Origin: Gnetum montanum
Taxonomy: Eukaryota > Streptophyta > Gnetopsida > Gnetales > Gnetaceae
Direction: 5' to 3'
NCBI GenBank assembly: GCA_015680685.1
Contig: MNCI01008925.1
Span: forward strand, 525,276-589,275
DNA: 64,000 nt
Positions 34,560-46,508 of this stretch are shown here, one piece after another. Both the position numbers and the translations under genes were made by a program. Positions within the stretch are counted from its first letter, which is position 1. Each line of letters starts with the position of its first letter. Under the pieces are notes generated by a model. That model did no database searches, was not told the origin of the DNA, and saw only the letters and a list, made by a program, of their open reading frames with translations.

Positions 34560-35552
34560 TGATGAGTGGCGAGGTACCCCTACACTCAACCATATGAAAC
34601 GAGCGTAGCACGCGTGATTCGGTCGAACTCCGCAGACTAAATGCCTAACCACCCCGTGGAACACTTGGGGTTAATCATTTGTTGTCTTCCCAGACTTACT
34701 TGTTGTTGTCACGGTGTATGGTTAAGTAAGTCCGAGGTATATGATTTTTTTTGGTCTTTTCTGGTTTTATGTCTTCTATACTAAGAGCAAAGGGTTGAGA
34801 AACTAACTAACTCTAACTAATTTCCTAAGTCTAAATTAACTAGCGTTAGCATCAATTCCCACTTACCATACACCCTGAACTATGCAACTATGGCTACCAA
34901 ACGCTAATCGTTACTGGGATCACCACACATAACGCACATGCTCGAAGTGGTCGTACTGAGGTACCTAACTAGCCTAAGTGTGACGAGCAGCTGATTCCTT
35001 AACTAGCCGTACACATCCGTAGATGCTCATAATCAAGTTGTACTCGTCCCACATTCTAGGAGAGGGAGAGAATCTAATCGCGATGAGTAGCCGATTTCTT
35101 GGTTAGCCGTACACATTTGTCAATGCTTGTAACCAAGTCATACTCATGCTACGCTAACAACAGGTAAGAAATAACATGTAATAAAACCTATCCATGTACT
35201 ATAAGGAGTATCCACAAAGCTTGTCTTTATTGCTGTACACAACTTGTGTTTAGGTACAAAGTTGCTCGAATAAAGAACCGTTCACTTAGGGGACTCCTAC
35301 TGCAGGCACATGGAAAATATTCTATCTCTGGGGTGATCAATCCACCAAAGCTTCGCTACTTCTAGCCTAGGATGAGAAATGAGGGGAGTGCCGCCTCTTA
35401 TTTATAGATTTGGTGACGAACCACGATATCACGTACGCGATATCGCAGGGGACGATGCGATATCGTGTACGCGATATCGCATGGGATGTGATATCGCGAC
35501 AGCCATGATATCACGTATGCGATATCGCATGCTGCGATATCGCATCTCATCA
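34560..35552 (-). repeat. 5' LTR of element G (subfamily 1)
   Basis: This LTR is 993 bp, 44 bp longer than its partner because of extra promoter repeats. There are three full palindromes with GTAC/GTAT centres (35,425-35,444; 35,459-35,478; 35,507-35,526) plus half-sites, against two in the 3' LTR. The TATA box on minus lies at about 35,399-35,407. Confidence 0.93.
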
Positions 35553-35557
35553 CTTAG

Positions 35558-37224
35558 AATAATTTACAAGTTGTACTAAAAATTCTTAAAAGCCATGCTA
35601 GTATGGAGTTGTTGAGCTTAAAATGGTGAGGCACGAGAGCTAGATGAAGCAGGACAAGAAGGGACTAATCACCCTTTAAGTCTTAAGACCTAACCATGGT
35701 GGAAGTGTTGGATTGCTTCAAAGGGTACTTGATGCCACAAGAAGATAATCCTAAGGCCCCCACTTTAACATTTTGTACTCTCCATGCTTGTTATTAATAA
35801 ATATCCTACATTTCTTTCTCCCCTTTTTTTGTTACAATGTAGTAATTATTCCTTTTTAAGTGCATTATTCAAGTTATGAGTGATTAATTTGCATTAATTT
35901 TAACATATGAGAATCAAATGTCATAGAATCTCCTCCCAAAAGAAAAAATGCATGTAATTTCTAAATGTATTTTCATAGCAATATTTAAAAATCATAGAAA
36001 TAAGAACTTGAACCTTCAACTTCTTCCTTATTATTCTAAGTGCATACCATTATTTTATTTGTTAACTTGAAATTAAAATTGCCATTTATTTTCTTTAAAC
36101 ATAAGTTTGTTGGCAGGGCCATAGTAGTTTAAGAGGTTTAATCAAATTAAAATCTTTGAATGAAATGAATGAAAGTAAAATATTTAAAATTCAACCATCA
36201 ATTATAAAACCCATAGCTTGAATGTGTTCTATTAAAGGTTTTTTAACAAGTCATTAACATTGTAATTAGGTGACAAATGATGTAGGTAAAGATCACTTAA
36301 TCCTTCTGCCAAGGCTCTTTTCAATCTTCAAAACCTTAATTATATCTTAAAACTCTTAGTGTATAAACTTATTACTTCGAATTTTGAGGTGATTAATTTT
36401 CACTTCTTTTTTAAGACAAGTTTCCTTAAAAATGGATGAGAAGGAAAAACTATTGATTTTCATGATCTTTAATTGAAATTAAAATTTTATTATGTCCATA
36501 AACTTTCGAGATCTATTCGATAGTAGAAATATGCATGCTATGAGTTTGGAAAATATCATTAAGAAAATTATTAAGTATTTGTTATAACATTTGGAACAAA
36601 TTAATCAAATTTGCAATTATAATATTCCATTTATGTCAAATATGTTCCAATGCATGATATTGTAGGAGAGTATGGTATTCATTTTCAATGTTACTTGTAC
36701 TACACAATTTGCATATTTGTTCTTCATAAAGAATTTTGTGCCATCTATTTATTTTGATTCTTAGAGTATGAGATCCCATATTTTAGAGCATGCAATAAAG
36801 CATCACTGTATTTACTTATATAGCTATAATATTTCCACCTTTAAACAGTTGCATTATCCCTCTATTATCAACTTTTTAAAACATGAACTCAAAGGTAATT
36901 ATATAAATATGAACTATTGTTTACAAAAAGGAATAGCAATATCCTAAGGATAAGATACTACCCAAAGGCCTAACTTAATAAAAAATGCTATTGTTGTGTT
37001 AGCCAAAACAGTAACCTAGATATAGGTGGACATAGGTACTAATGTGGTATGTACAATTGCCATTGTCACAAAATTGAGCAAAGATATTACTAAAGTAATG
37101 TGATAAGTCGTAATCATGCAATAATGGGTAAAAGATAGTGATGAAGCAAATTGATGGAGAGAGAGCACCTATGTAATGAGTGAAAGACGACAATGTTGCA
37201 CAATGAAAATCGTCATCATTTTTA
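35558..37224. other. AT-rich stretch without recognisable features
   Basis: There are short reading frames only, and no LTR ends or coding motifs that I can identify. Confidence 0.4.
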
Positions 37225-37830
37225 TGAGAGAGGTCTCAAGATAGAGATTCCCCTAATTCCTTCCCATGGTTTGAGGACCATGGATCACTTTGAGGTGTTC
37301 ACGCATGACACATAAGTGTTATAATATCCATTCTAGCTTTGTAGTACCAAGTAAGCAATAGGACTTCATCCTGTTGTACCCCCTCTTAGTCTTTCTTAGC
37401 TTACCCTCACATTATAGAACTACATGGGCCCTAATTCTATGGTGGTCATGGATATGTAAGCAATTTGAATTAGATAGTCCCAGTGTGGTGTTGCATTAAA
37501 TCTTGTACCAAACCATGAGGTGTCTAAGGGTAAGGCACCCCTTGTAGATACGACATCATCCTCCTATTGATGATGTCTACATGGATTTTTGTATACTTGT
37601 TTGCTAGTCCCTGTTTGAAGTTAGAGGTTCTCCTAGAGGCATGCTCTCAATCTATATGAAGCTAATGCTTTGCATGCTTCCTTCTAAGTTATTGAAGTGG
37701 TAGTGATGCTTCCTTGGAGGCATAATCCTATAGTCTTCTGTCCTAGATCCATTGAATCTAAGGGAATTCCTAGGGGTGATAGAAAATGTTGGGATAACTT
37801 TGTTATAGATGGTATCGAAACTATCCTTTG
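37225..37830 (+). repeat. R3a: copy of an unclassified dispersed repeat
   Basis: It aligns over roughly 600 bp with 58,292-58,880 in the same orientation, for example GATTCCCCTAATTCCTTCCCATGG (37,238) and TTCTCCTAGAGGCAT (37,628). Both copies are full of stops. Downstream of R3a a CGNYRLGH-like phrase (about 38,290) hints at a retroelement zinc knuckle, but this is weak. The class is unknown. Confidence 0.6.
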
Positions 37831-38542
37831 ACATGTTGTGATAAGCATGATGTCATCTCAAGATGCTATACCTTCAAGGTTTCTTATCTATGGTACTTAT
37901 AATTATATATCATTATAATATAAGATCATATTCTTATGTATCTACCAAAGGGTTGCCCTTATGATAAGGTCCCTATAATATTTTCATTGCAGAGCCATTG
38001 CTACAATGAATAAGAATAGATGCGTTGTTATGCTTTCCTACATGAGACTTTCTTCGTGGTTGAATAAGTTGCAATTTTGTTTCAACATGGTTGATGGAAG
38101 TTCTTTAGTAACTCATAAATTGTTGCTCAAGGAGCTTTCATCCTTGGTCTCCAATGATTCATTTGGGATAAATTGGACCTAATTTCCACTTCAGTTGCCA
38201 CCCAGATGACATGTTTCAAGATGGCATTGATTAGAATGTGCAAGATGTGGTATCCTTATACCCCCACTTATCTTAGATATAGTAAGTGTGGGAATTATAG
38301 GCTAGGCCATGATTTTTCATAGGTACCTTGGGATGAAGGACCTTCAAACATGTGCACTTGATGAGCCTATTCTAGGTGGATAAAGATTGTTGCCAGTAGA
38401 CTAATGTATGCTTGTGTTTGTGATCATATATTTGATTAGTTATGTAGGCACCTCTTCCTTTAGTTGCTTTTCAAGTCACATGTGTGCATCCCTTTTACTT
38501 TGACTATCTTTGATATCACAAGTCTTTGTGCTCTATGCTTGG
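37831..38542. other. Flank of element E, possibly a continuation of R3
   Basis: No gene is recognised. It has no counterpart in R3b. The last five bases before the LTR of E are CTTGG; the matching duplication is not in the window. Confidence 0.35.
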
Positions 38543-39442
38543 TGATGAACAGTAAAAGGTACCCCTACGTCCAACCATACGAATCACAAAGCATTCATGC
38601 ATGATCTGGTCAAATTTCATAGACTCTATAGTTTTTTGGTGCACTAGTTCTCTAGGAAGTGAATTGGATGTTGAAAATGTTTGCTATCTTCCCAACTACA
38701 CTTGTAATACTAAATGGTATGATTTAAATGTAATTAAGGTACATGATTTTTATCATTTTTTGGTTTATGGTTTTGATACTTGAAATAAATAGGACAAGGA
38801 ATAAAGTAATATAATGTCTACTTTCATCTAACTAGCTAACTATGGTGTAACTAGTCCAAACATAAGTATCTGGTTCCACTTTCCATACACATCCTGAACA
38901 CATATAATGTTGCTGGATTACCAAGTGTTAAGCACTACTAGGATTACCAAACATCATATGCATGCTTGAAGCAGTTGTACTTATGTGTTTACTTAATTGC
39001 TATTTAGTTTATCTTGCTTAATTGCTTAATTAGCTTAATTACTGAGGAACATTAAATAAATGATTGAAAGCATTAAATGCATGAATAAAATATTTAAGCT
39101 ATCCAAAATGCCACAAGGTTTATGAAGAATCTCATCTTTATTGTTGCACATATGGTCATGCTTAGGTATTACAATGCTTGAATAAAGATCCATACAATCC
39201 ATGACTCCTACTGTGAAAACTTGGGAAAATAGTCTAACTTTTAAATGGACGAACTACAAGAGCTTCACTACAACTATGACAGAATGATGCTTAAACATGG
39301 TGGGTTAGCACACATTTATAGGTAAGAATAGACCTTGTGTCAACGAGGCCACATCAAAGCATCAAATGATGCATCAACAAGGTTCAATCGACAAGCCCTA
39401 GTCGATGAGGCCTTGTTGATGCGGCCAATCCGTGACTCATCA
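38543..39442 (-). repeat. 3' LTR of element E (subfamily 3)
   Basis: At 900 bp, read on minus, it starts TGATGAGTCACGG and ends at the TACCTTTTACTGTTCATCA block. The palindromes ATCGACAA-GCCC-TAGTCGAT (39,387-39,406) and GTCGATGA-GGCC-TTGTTGAT (39,401-39,420) share an arm, with more half-sites to 39,340. The TATA-like ACCTATAAATGTG lies near 39,315 on the TATA-proximal side. Confidence 0.88.
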
Positions 39443-39456
39443 TACCCCCACAACTA
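39443..39456 (-). promoter_or_regulatory. Polypurine tract of element E
   Basis: On minus, TTAGTTGTGGGGGTA abuts the LTR at 39,442. Confidence 0.83.
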
Positions 39457-39619
39457 AATGAAAACTCATCCTTGAGTTCTTTACAAAATTGGGAAGGTAT
39501 CGGATTATTAACTAGCACATGACTTAACAAAACTACATGACAAAACTAAGTGCTTGAGTGGACAGATCAACAAAATTACAAATTGTGCTATTCATGACAT
39601 AAAATTAAACATTAAAAAA

Positions 39620-42600
39620 TTCAAATAACACATCCTCTTATGGTGTGAAGGTAATTAAAAAGATCACATGGTCCTAGATAGTTGAGGCTCCTAAGATTTG
39701 AAGGACCTTCTCCAGCTTCAGGCACATGTAATGGTTGAGGCTATTGTGGTTGTCTAGTTGTTGTTGAAAATTTTGGCAATAAACAAAAAGCATCCAACAA
39801 TGCTTTCATTTTTTCCTCCTTACTTTTGGAATCATGCACAATCCATGAAACCTCGCTAATATGGACTGGAATGGGCACATCCCAAGGATAGGGAATTGTG
39901 AGGAATAGCTTCTAAGCATAGACAAACTAGGCAATGAATTGTTTGCATTCAATATCAAATGTCTTGACTCTGTTCTACAACTCCTAGTAGTCATTCATAC
40001 TCTTGGCTAGGTTCTCAGTAATTGATCATTGATTAGTGAATCGTGCCTTTAGAACTTTGATTTTAGCTTTTGTTATCTCAAGCTTTTGCTTAGTGTCCTT
40101 ATGGTGCTTGAACTCAACCTTGTATAGCAAGTACGAGTTGGCCACCTATTTTTCGAGTTTTGACTATGGCCATCTAACAGTCAACATTACTAGATTTGCA
40201 TACTAGAGATTGGGCAATTCCATATATTTTGTTATTTCTTCAATCTACAACTCCTTCATGTGAATCTCTACTTTGTTATAGGCATCTATCCCATTAATTA
40301 TTGGCTTCCAAACTTCTTTTCCTTTCTAGAGTTGCTGGAGGACCTCATTTACTTTTACCTTAGCCATTTGGATATGCTTCTCATTCACCTCTCTTTGTAG
40401 GCCAACCTGGTCTCTATAGTGATTCTTAACTCTCTTAAATTTGATAACCTCATTCTTCCATATGGTAATTTCAATAGCATATTTCTTACATAAGGCACAG
40501 ACTTCCTCCATAGATAGTGTTGGCAACCGTTTGGGACGCGACCCCCAACGAGTGTCCTTGAACAGGATTTAGATGCCTGCTGGTCTTTAGCAACACCAAG
40601 GTCCAGATACATCCAAATAAACTCATTAGTTAATGTATGTGTGTGTGCTGTTGCAGTGTGTGGTTGTGAAAAATGAAACGATTGCGTTATGTGTAAACTA
40701 TAGATGACTTGTCTTAAAGAGATTTAGCCAACTTTACCAAGTATTGTGAGTTGTTGAGAGTTCCTATTTTGCTCAATTGGCTAGTCTACGCAATCCTTAT
40801 AATACCTACTTGTAACAAATAAAATTTTGTTAAAACAGCACAACTCTACGAATCTACTTCTAATTTTCCCCAGAGAAAGAGATAGTTCCACAAGAAAACT
40901 AGAAATAGAGCAAGATTCAATGGAAATAGACAGAAAAGAAAGCAGATTTGGGTGGACTTCAAATATTTAAACAAGGTAAAATAACACAAGTAAACACTTT
41001 GCAATAAGGCTATCCCAAATTCAATAACTACGACTTGTTCAAACTTCCAAGGCTAAAATAAGCAATTTCTTCAAGACAATCCTACTATGCTACCAAAAAA
41101 TTGCTGCGTAAACTACCACGTACGAGACTCCATTTTGGTTAGATAATGGATGTCAACAATTGCATTCAACAAAACCTTCAAAAGACTTGACAATTTTTTA
41201 TTGAAATACCATGGAGATTCACTTTAAAGATAAAAAGAAACTATTCTGGTCCCATCAAAATACCAAAGATTTTCTAAACCCTCTTGACTATTGAATCGTT
41301 CAACGGCATGACTACAAGCAGAGGCTCTCTTCCAATGATCTCAATAGCAGTTCTTATACGTTGCACAATAATAAAATTTACTACTAAAATGCTCTTAAGG
41401 CTTTTAAACACAAGCGCTTCTATAGCAAACTTTTAACAGAAATTTTCTATCGGGCAACAAGAACAATAAGAGCAATCTAAAAATCCCAAAATTACTTGCC
41501 AAGGATGATACTATCTAAACCACTAGCTAAACAATTTAAACAAAATTAAAAAAAAAACAATAAGCATAACTCACAGGACTATGACAAAGAGGTTGAAATC
41601 TTTTCTTTAGCAACCCATCTTACAAGCAATCTTTTACAAATCTTCTTACAAGCTCTTCCCAGAATCCAAAGTGTATCTCCAAGTGAGAGCCCAAGTGCTA
41701 GCTAGTAGCCTTCCAAAGTGTAGTATCAATGTCTTCTTCAAAGTATGATGTCTTGACCCCCTTCCCCCTTTTTTTCTTCTTACCCCTAAAGCCTTTTTAT
41801 AGGGTTCAAAGGTAGTTACATATTCAAAAATATCTTACCTAACTTCTCTCCCAAGTAACTTGCCCAACAAGTTAGGAAGTTAGGAAGTTAGGAGATATTT
41901 AATATTGCTTTTGTGAATAATGAAAAATAATTCCAATAGCTCCATATAATTGTTTAAAATTATAGCTCCAATAGCTTTTCATTTTTACTTGTTTAAGATT
42001 TTTAAGAATACTATTGAAGCCCTTAGTAATTTTATCAACAAGGTGATGGTATAATATCTACCTTGGTATAGATGTTGATGGTGGCTAATCTATGTGAATT
42101 TATATAAATAATTTATGTGCACCTGCACCCGTATGAAAATGACTAGAAACAAAAATTAAAATCCAAAACATCATGTCTGAATGTGAAGGCGCCAACCTTG
42201 GAACTGCCAGCGAATATTTCCAAAATATCCTGCCACTGCCAAAAATCGTTGTCAACTGCCACCGCAGAAGAAGGCTCTGCCGCTGCATCCGGCATCGTTG
42301 CCGTGTGGTGTTCGGTTGCTGAAGAGCGGAGGAGAAAGTTCTTAAAGAAAAACGATGTGCTAAACATATGGCCCTGAATGTAGGGTTTCAGTTACCTGGA
42401 ATTTGTTTTGTTTTGCCCCAAATTCGCTTAGGACTTCCTGCATTTTTTTGTTTCTGCGGATCGTCCTCCAAATTTCTGCCATTGATTGCAGAGTCAAGGG
42501 CCAACGTGCCATGGATCAAACTATCGGTGAATGACGGTGTCTGGTATGGTAAGTTAAGAATGGCCCTGTAACAGCTAGAAAAATCTCCACACAGTGCATG

Positions 42601-45296
42601 CATTGTAGAACATAGAGAATGTCCAGGAAGGTGTCGAAGGCAGGCGGATCAGCTGCATATTGGTGGAAAAATTTTGAAACTGAAATTTTTTCTATTTTGA
42701 AAGCGGCAACAACCATGAGAGCTCTTCCTCCACCATCTTTGAACCCACGTCCCTGCAAGGTTCTGGCACAACACACCCGGCAGGGGCATCACTGATTTGG
42801 GGCCAAAGAAAACAGTCGAGTTTATGCGTAAAAATAGAAGCCATTACAGATCAACAAACCTTAGCACTTCTCTGCGTCAGTACCAACACGTCTCCTTTCC
42901 AAAGCATGAGAAATACCATATTTTAGAGTAATACCATAGTTTAGATCATCGTATTTACAGTTAATAATATCTTTTCCATTTGCAAACATCTACTAATAAT
43001 TTCCAAATTTTTTATTTCCAGTATCCAAATGACCAATTCTTGAATGTATTTCTAACAATGAAGAATTCCTTGCTTGTCAATTCATTCACCATTGGCACAT
43101 TGTCTCTTGCTATCTTCTACTTACTGCCTTTCATATGTGCATCATTATTTCCACCAATAATATTATGGTCTCTCTTAAATCCCATACCAATGGAATGAAA
43201 TAACACATTTACACTCTCCAATTCTTACAATAATGTTTAAAATGAATCTTACTGTTCCATGAAATGGCCAAATGTGCCAACAGATAGATTATGATTTTTT
43301 GTTGCCAATTTCCTTAATTCCATGTTTGCTTTTGCTAGCTACTCCTACTATTGATGGATAAATTCTTACATTTGTTGTTTTTGTGCATCAACATTTTGTA
43401 GGTGATGGTTTTTTACAGTCAGTGTTTTATTTTCGTGGCATGTCTAAACCAAGTCCTTTTAAATTGAATAGGTCTTTGCTTTGGACATGGACTAGTTAAA
43501 GATAGACATCACCATTCCCTCCTCAACTTATTTTAATTATTCTTGAAGCTACAGAAAAACTTCATCTTTGATTATTGTAGGGTTGTGGAGTGTAGCATTA
43601 GCAAAGTGGGCATGTAATTTAGCAACCTCGATGGCCAAGCATTGGTTTTGTGCTTGAGCCATTTCAAGTTACCCTTCTAAGATAATACATTTTCCCTTTG
43701 CCTTCAGTAGCTCAAACTAGGTTGCAGTAATGTTTTATAGAAAATGAAAGATGTCTAGAATCATTAGCCCAGTCCCTACTAATCAATCTAACACTCTTCA
43801 TGTTGGGCTATACTCAATCCTTCATTGATCATTCCTGTGGATGTCTACACATCTCAAAGTACAAATACATCTAGTATAGACACCATAGGTGTGTTAAGCG
43901 CTTCCACGATTCAATCAACAACCACTTCTTTAGCTATTTCTTACCCTTGGTGTTGCATCACTACTCTAGTTTTTCCCTCATCCTCCTACAAGAGCACCAA
44001 AAAGGAGACAACATTCCTAGAGATTTTTGGGAATAAATGGTGTTGAGATAGAAATAGCATCACCTCTTGGGCACTAGGGTTCAATCTCACGAGTAGCTAC
44101 ATTCATTAGGCTAAGAATATTGAGCCACCTCCCTCCATCTAACTAATTGTTCAAGACACCTCATTAAAGTGACTCATCACAAGCTGATATATAGATGGAT
44201 CTTTACCACTCATTCCTATTCATTGCTCCTACTCATGTAAGAGTTGTTCTTGAATTTTTCACAAGTGCTCAATGGCTACGTAGGCCTTTAACGTTGTTTC
44301 TTGAGTGGGTGGTGGAGGTAGTAGCTACTACTCCTCCTCCTTAGATATGGCAGGCATCTTATCTTTCATCATTTCAGATGAAAAGACTACAAGAGTATGC
44401 CTAATCATGTCATTTTTGTAGCGGATTGTCCTTGCCCTTTTGCAAAGTTTCCCGATAAGACATGGAAAAGGCAGGGTTTTCCTTCCACATTCATTTTCTT
44501 TGAAATACTTTTTTATCTCTAAATAGCTCAATTATGGAAGGTTTACTAGAAATCTCCCACTTAGAGTAATGCATGCTCGAGCAAAGAAGGAAGTCACCTT
44601 ACTGGGCCTCACCATCGAATTGAGGTGATAGGCCTTTCTCTTGAAGTATACATGCTCCATCGATGTCGGCACACCAAACTCTTTACAGTCAACCCTATAA
44701 CACCATTGGGTCCACTCCTTTTTGGCCTCTGGATTAGCTTACGTAGATAGCTCTATTAGTTATGTTCCAGAATTACGCAACCCAGGAGCCTACATGATGG
44801 CTTCAGCTGAGTAGGACACATGAATGTCCTTAATTTTCACTGTGGAATCTACCCATCTATTGTTTCAAAAGAGGTACGTCTCTCCCATGTACCACTCCCC
44901 ACTAGAAGTGATGATTGGCCATATGGGAGAGGTTTTTAATTGTGTCTTTACCTCTACTGGAGCATGTTCTAAAAATGGCCTGAAGTTCAGTTCCTCAAGA
45001 ACTGAGCATTGGACATCATAGGACCTTATTGTGCTGAGGTAAGCTTATGCTAGTGTGACTTCAAGTCTCAGTACTAGCCTTGGTGCCTCCCCTCATTGTG
45101 ATTGTTCTATTGTAGCCTCTTCCTTGGGAATCTCTCGAACAAATTTCAGGTCGAGCTCCTCCTGAAGAGGTTTTGTTGCATGGGTTTCTTCTACTTGTTC
45201 CTTGAATTATTCTTATTTTCCCCTTCTAGTTCGAGGTTGTTTCTCCTTTGGTTGAAATGGTCCTCCTTCCTATGGTCATTTTGGTCTCAATGCCAT
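39620..45296 (-). pseudogene. ORF2 of element E, split by insert K
   Basis: The minus-strand ATG is at 45,294-45,296, directly after the acceptor. The N-terminal globular block lies at about 45,020-44,330, with TLPFPCLIGKLCK near 44,470. The middle block, with VVMQHQG, is at about 44,040-43,850. The first half of the coiled coil spans about 43,700-43,288. K interrupts it between a Leu-Ser pair and MEEVCALCKK, which resumes at 40,512. The second half of the coiled coil and the tail run to about 39,620. Numerous stops. The blocks and their order match A and B. Without K the reading frame is about 2.9 kb. Confidence 0.78.
40518..43282 (-). mobile_element. K: 2.77-kb LTR-like insertion in ORF2 of E
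   Basis: It is flanked by the perfect 5-bp duplication GATAG (40,513-40,517 and 43,283-43,287). The ends are TGTTGGCA...TGCCAACA, a perfect 8-bp inverted terminus of LTR type. On the minus strand a TATA box (CCCTATAAAAAGGC) lies at 41,791-41,804, which divides K into a U3-like part of about 1.5 kb and an R-U5-like part of about 1.3 kb. I see no gag, pol or primer site, so a large solo LTR is the simplest reading. A diverged relative is R4 (4,692-5,680). The U3-like part includes a GC-richer stretch (42,180-42,860). Confidence 0.82.
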
Positions 45297-45613
45297 CTGT
45301 AATCACAACATACCACATGTTAGCAATTATTGTGTAACGTGAAACAATTGGGATACTTTCTCTCATTAGGAAGGTTACACCTAGCTAAGTTGTGATTATG
45401 GCTGATTTGATCAATTTTAATCATTAGTTGATTTGTATCTTAATATTAATAAGTGATTATAGTCATACCGAAGGGTGTTAGAAGGGTCAAACTCTCAGAA
45501 AGTGATGGTTCAATATCATTATATTCCCTAATCCTTTGGGGGAGTCAGAAAAATTTTCAAAAAATTCTCATCATAAACCTTAAGGTTTGCAGCCCCCATG
45601 ACTAAGAGCATAC
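45297..45613 (-). other. Probable intron before ORF2 of element E
   Basis: On minus the donor is ACTAGAG|GTATGCTC at 45,613. A PPT-like TTAGTCATGGGGG lies just inside it. A branch point TTGCTAAC is at about 45,330, and the acceptor TTGTGATTACAG ends at 45,297, followed at once by ATGGC. Length about 317 nt. The donor lies about 148 nt after the TATA box, the same distance as in F. Confidence 0.7.
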
Positions 45614-45760
45614 CTCTAGTAGCTATATGATCAAAGAATGGTGTGATTTGGATAAACAATTATGAAGTTATGGGCTCTAGAAGGTTTGGGGCTATGAAAA
45701 ACGACAAAAATTCCTCTCTTATTATGAAGCAAATGATAAAAATTTCAAAATGCTTGGTAG

Positions 45761-45860
45761 TATTTATAGACTTTTTGTGTTGCGTTCATGGGACCTAGTC
45801 AATGGGGTCAACTGCATTGACTAGGCCTAGTTAACATAGTTGTTGATCATCATTGACTTT
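45761..45860 (-). promoter_or_regulatory. Internal promoter of element E: palindrome array + TATA
   Basis: On minus a subfamily 3 palindrome (plus strand ATTGACTA-GGCC-TAGTTAAC, 45,816-45,835) lies among TTGAC/GTCAA half-sites at 45,790-45,860. It is upstream of TATAAATA (45,761-45,768). The array matches the subfamily 3 array in the LTR of E, not the arrays of subfamilies 1 or 2. Confidence 0.65.
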
Positions 45861-46508
45861 GGTCAAACTTTGAAAATACAAGGAGTTTGTCAGTGAAATT
45901 GGAGTCAAATGGAAGCCCAAAAAGCCACGAACATGATGAAAATAATAGAAGTGGGTGTTGGAGTTTAGAAAATTCAAACAATTGAGAAAATTGAGAAAAT
46001 GATTGGGGAATGAAATTTATGAAAGTTTAAGGAGCATAAGGCTGGATGCACAATGGGGCATGTGAAAGATATGATTGCGGCAATATCTAAGGTAGGGGGC
46101 TTAACTATCCAAACTAAGAGATATGCAAGTGGGTCCTCCCCATAGTAGGCACATGCCCTTTTTGCCCTTGTATGACCTTAACTAAGGAGTCTATGGGCCC
46201 CATAATCAATTAATGGTTATGAAAAGTTAAGGACCAACCAAAAAGAATCTATCCAAGAATTCCAACACATCAAACTAAGACATTGAGCATAACATAGAAA
46301 CCAGCAATGAGATGAGTTACAACAGCATAGATGGATAGTTAAGAAGGTGGGATGAAATCTCAAATTGAGGTCATAAGAGGCCCCTTATGAATTTTGTGTT
46401 TAAAATGACTCGAGAATATTCATCCTTAGTCCAAATCAAAACCAACCACTTTAAGTGACTTTGCATGGCCACTCGAAGACTAATCCACCCCCTCAAGACA
46501 TAAGAGTC
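45861..46508 (-). other. Post-pol spacer of element E
   Basis: Read on minus it matches 54,650-55,860 of F block by block, including GGGGAGGACCCACTTGCATA. It is non-coding and is cut at 46,508 by element F. Confidence 0.65.

Larger units (their letters stand above)
28629..35552 (-). mobile_element. Element G: non-autonomous gag-protease element, both LTRs
   Basis: This is a complete minus-strand insertion with the perfect target duplication CTTAG at 28,624-28,628 and 35,553-35,557. Its LTRs are clearly more similar to each other than those of B, so it is among the youngest insertions here. The interior has a primer site, gag and protease. It then jumps to the post-pol spacer, so RT, RNase H and integrase are deleted, and it has only a short relic of the ORF2 exon. 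It contains a 500-N gap inside gag. Confidence 0.93.
38543..46508 (-). mobile_element. Element E: 3' half of a minus-strand Athila-like element
   Basis: On the minus strand the spacer, internal promoter, intron, ORF2, polypurine tract and 3' LTR are present in order from 46,508 to 38,543. ORF2 is interrupted by insert K (40,518-43,282). At 46,509 the element is cut by the plus-strand element F, within the post-pol spacer. Gag, pol and the 5' LTR of E are not in the window and should lie beyond the far end of F. Confidence 0.85.

Noticed and set aside
35425-35550. Clustered GATATCGC repeats as a CRISPR-like array
   Set aside because: Units are palindromes in a plant LTR promoter with overlapping arms and no unique spacers of constant length.
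35629-35640. GGCACGAG, a phrase known from cDNA library adaptors
   Set aside because: An isolated 8-nt match in genomic context with no poly(A) or vector sequence; chance is sufficient.
42143-42776. A host gene in the GC-richer part of K
   Set aside because: Open stretches are short, in different frames and match no family I recognise. Kept as a finding, not annotated as a gene.
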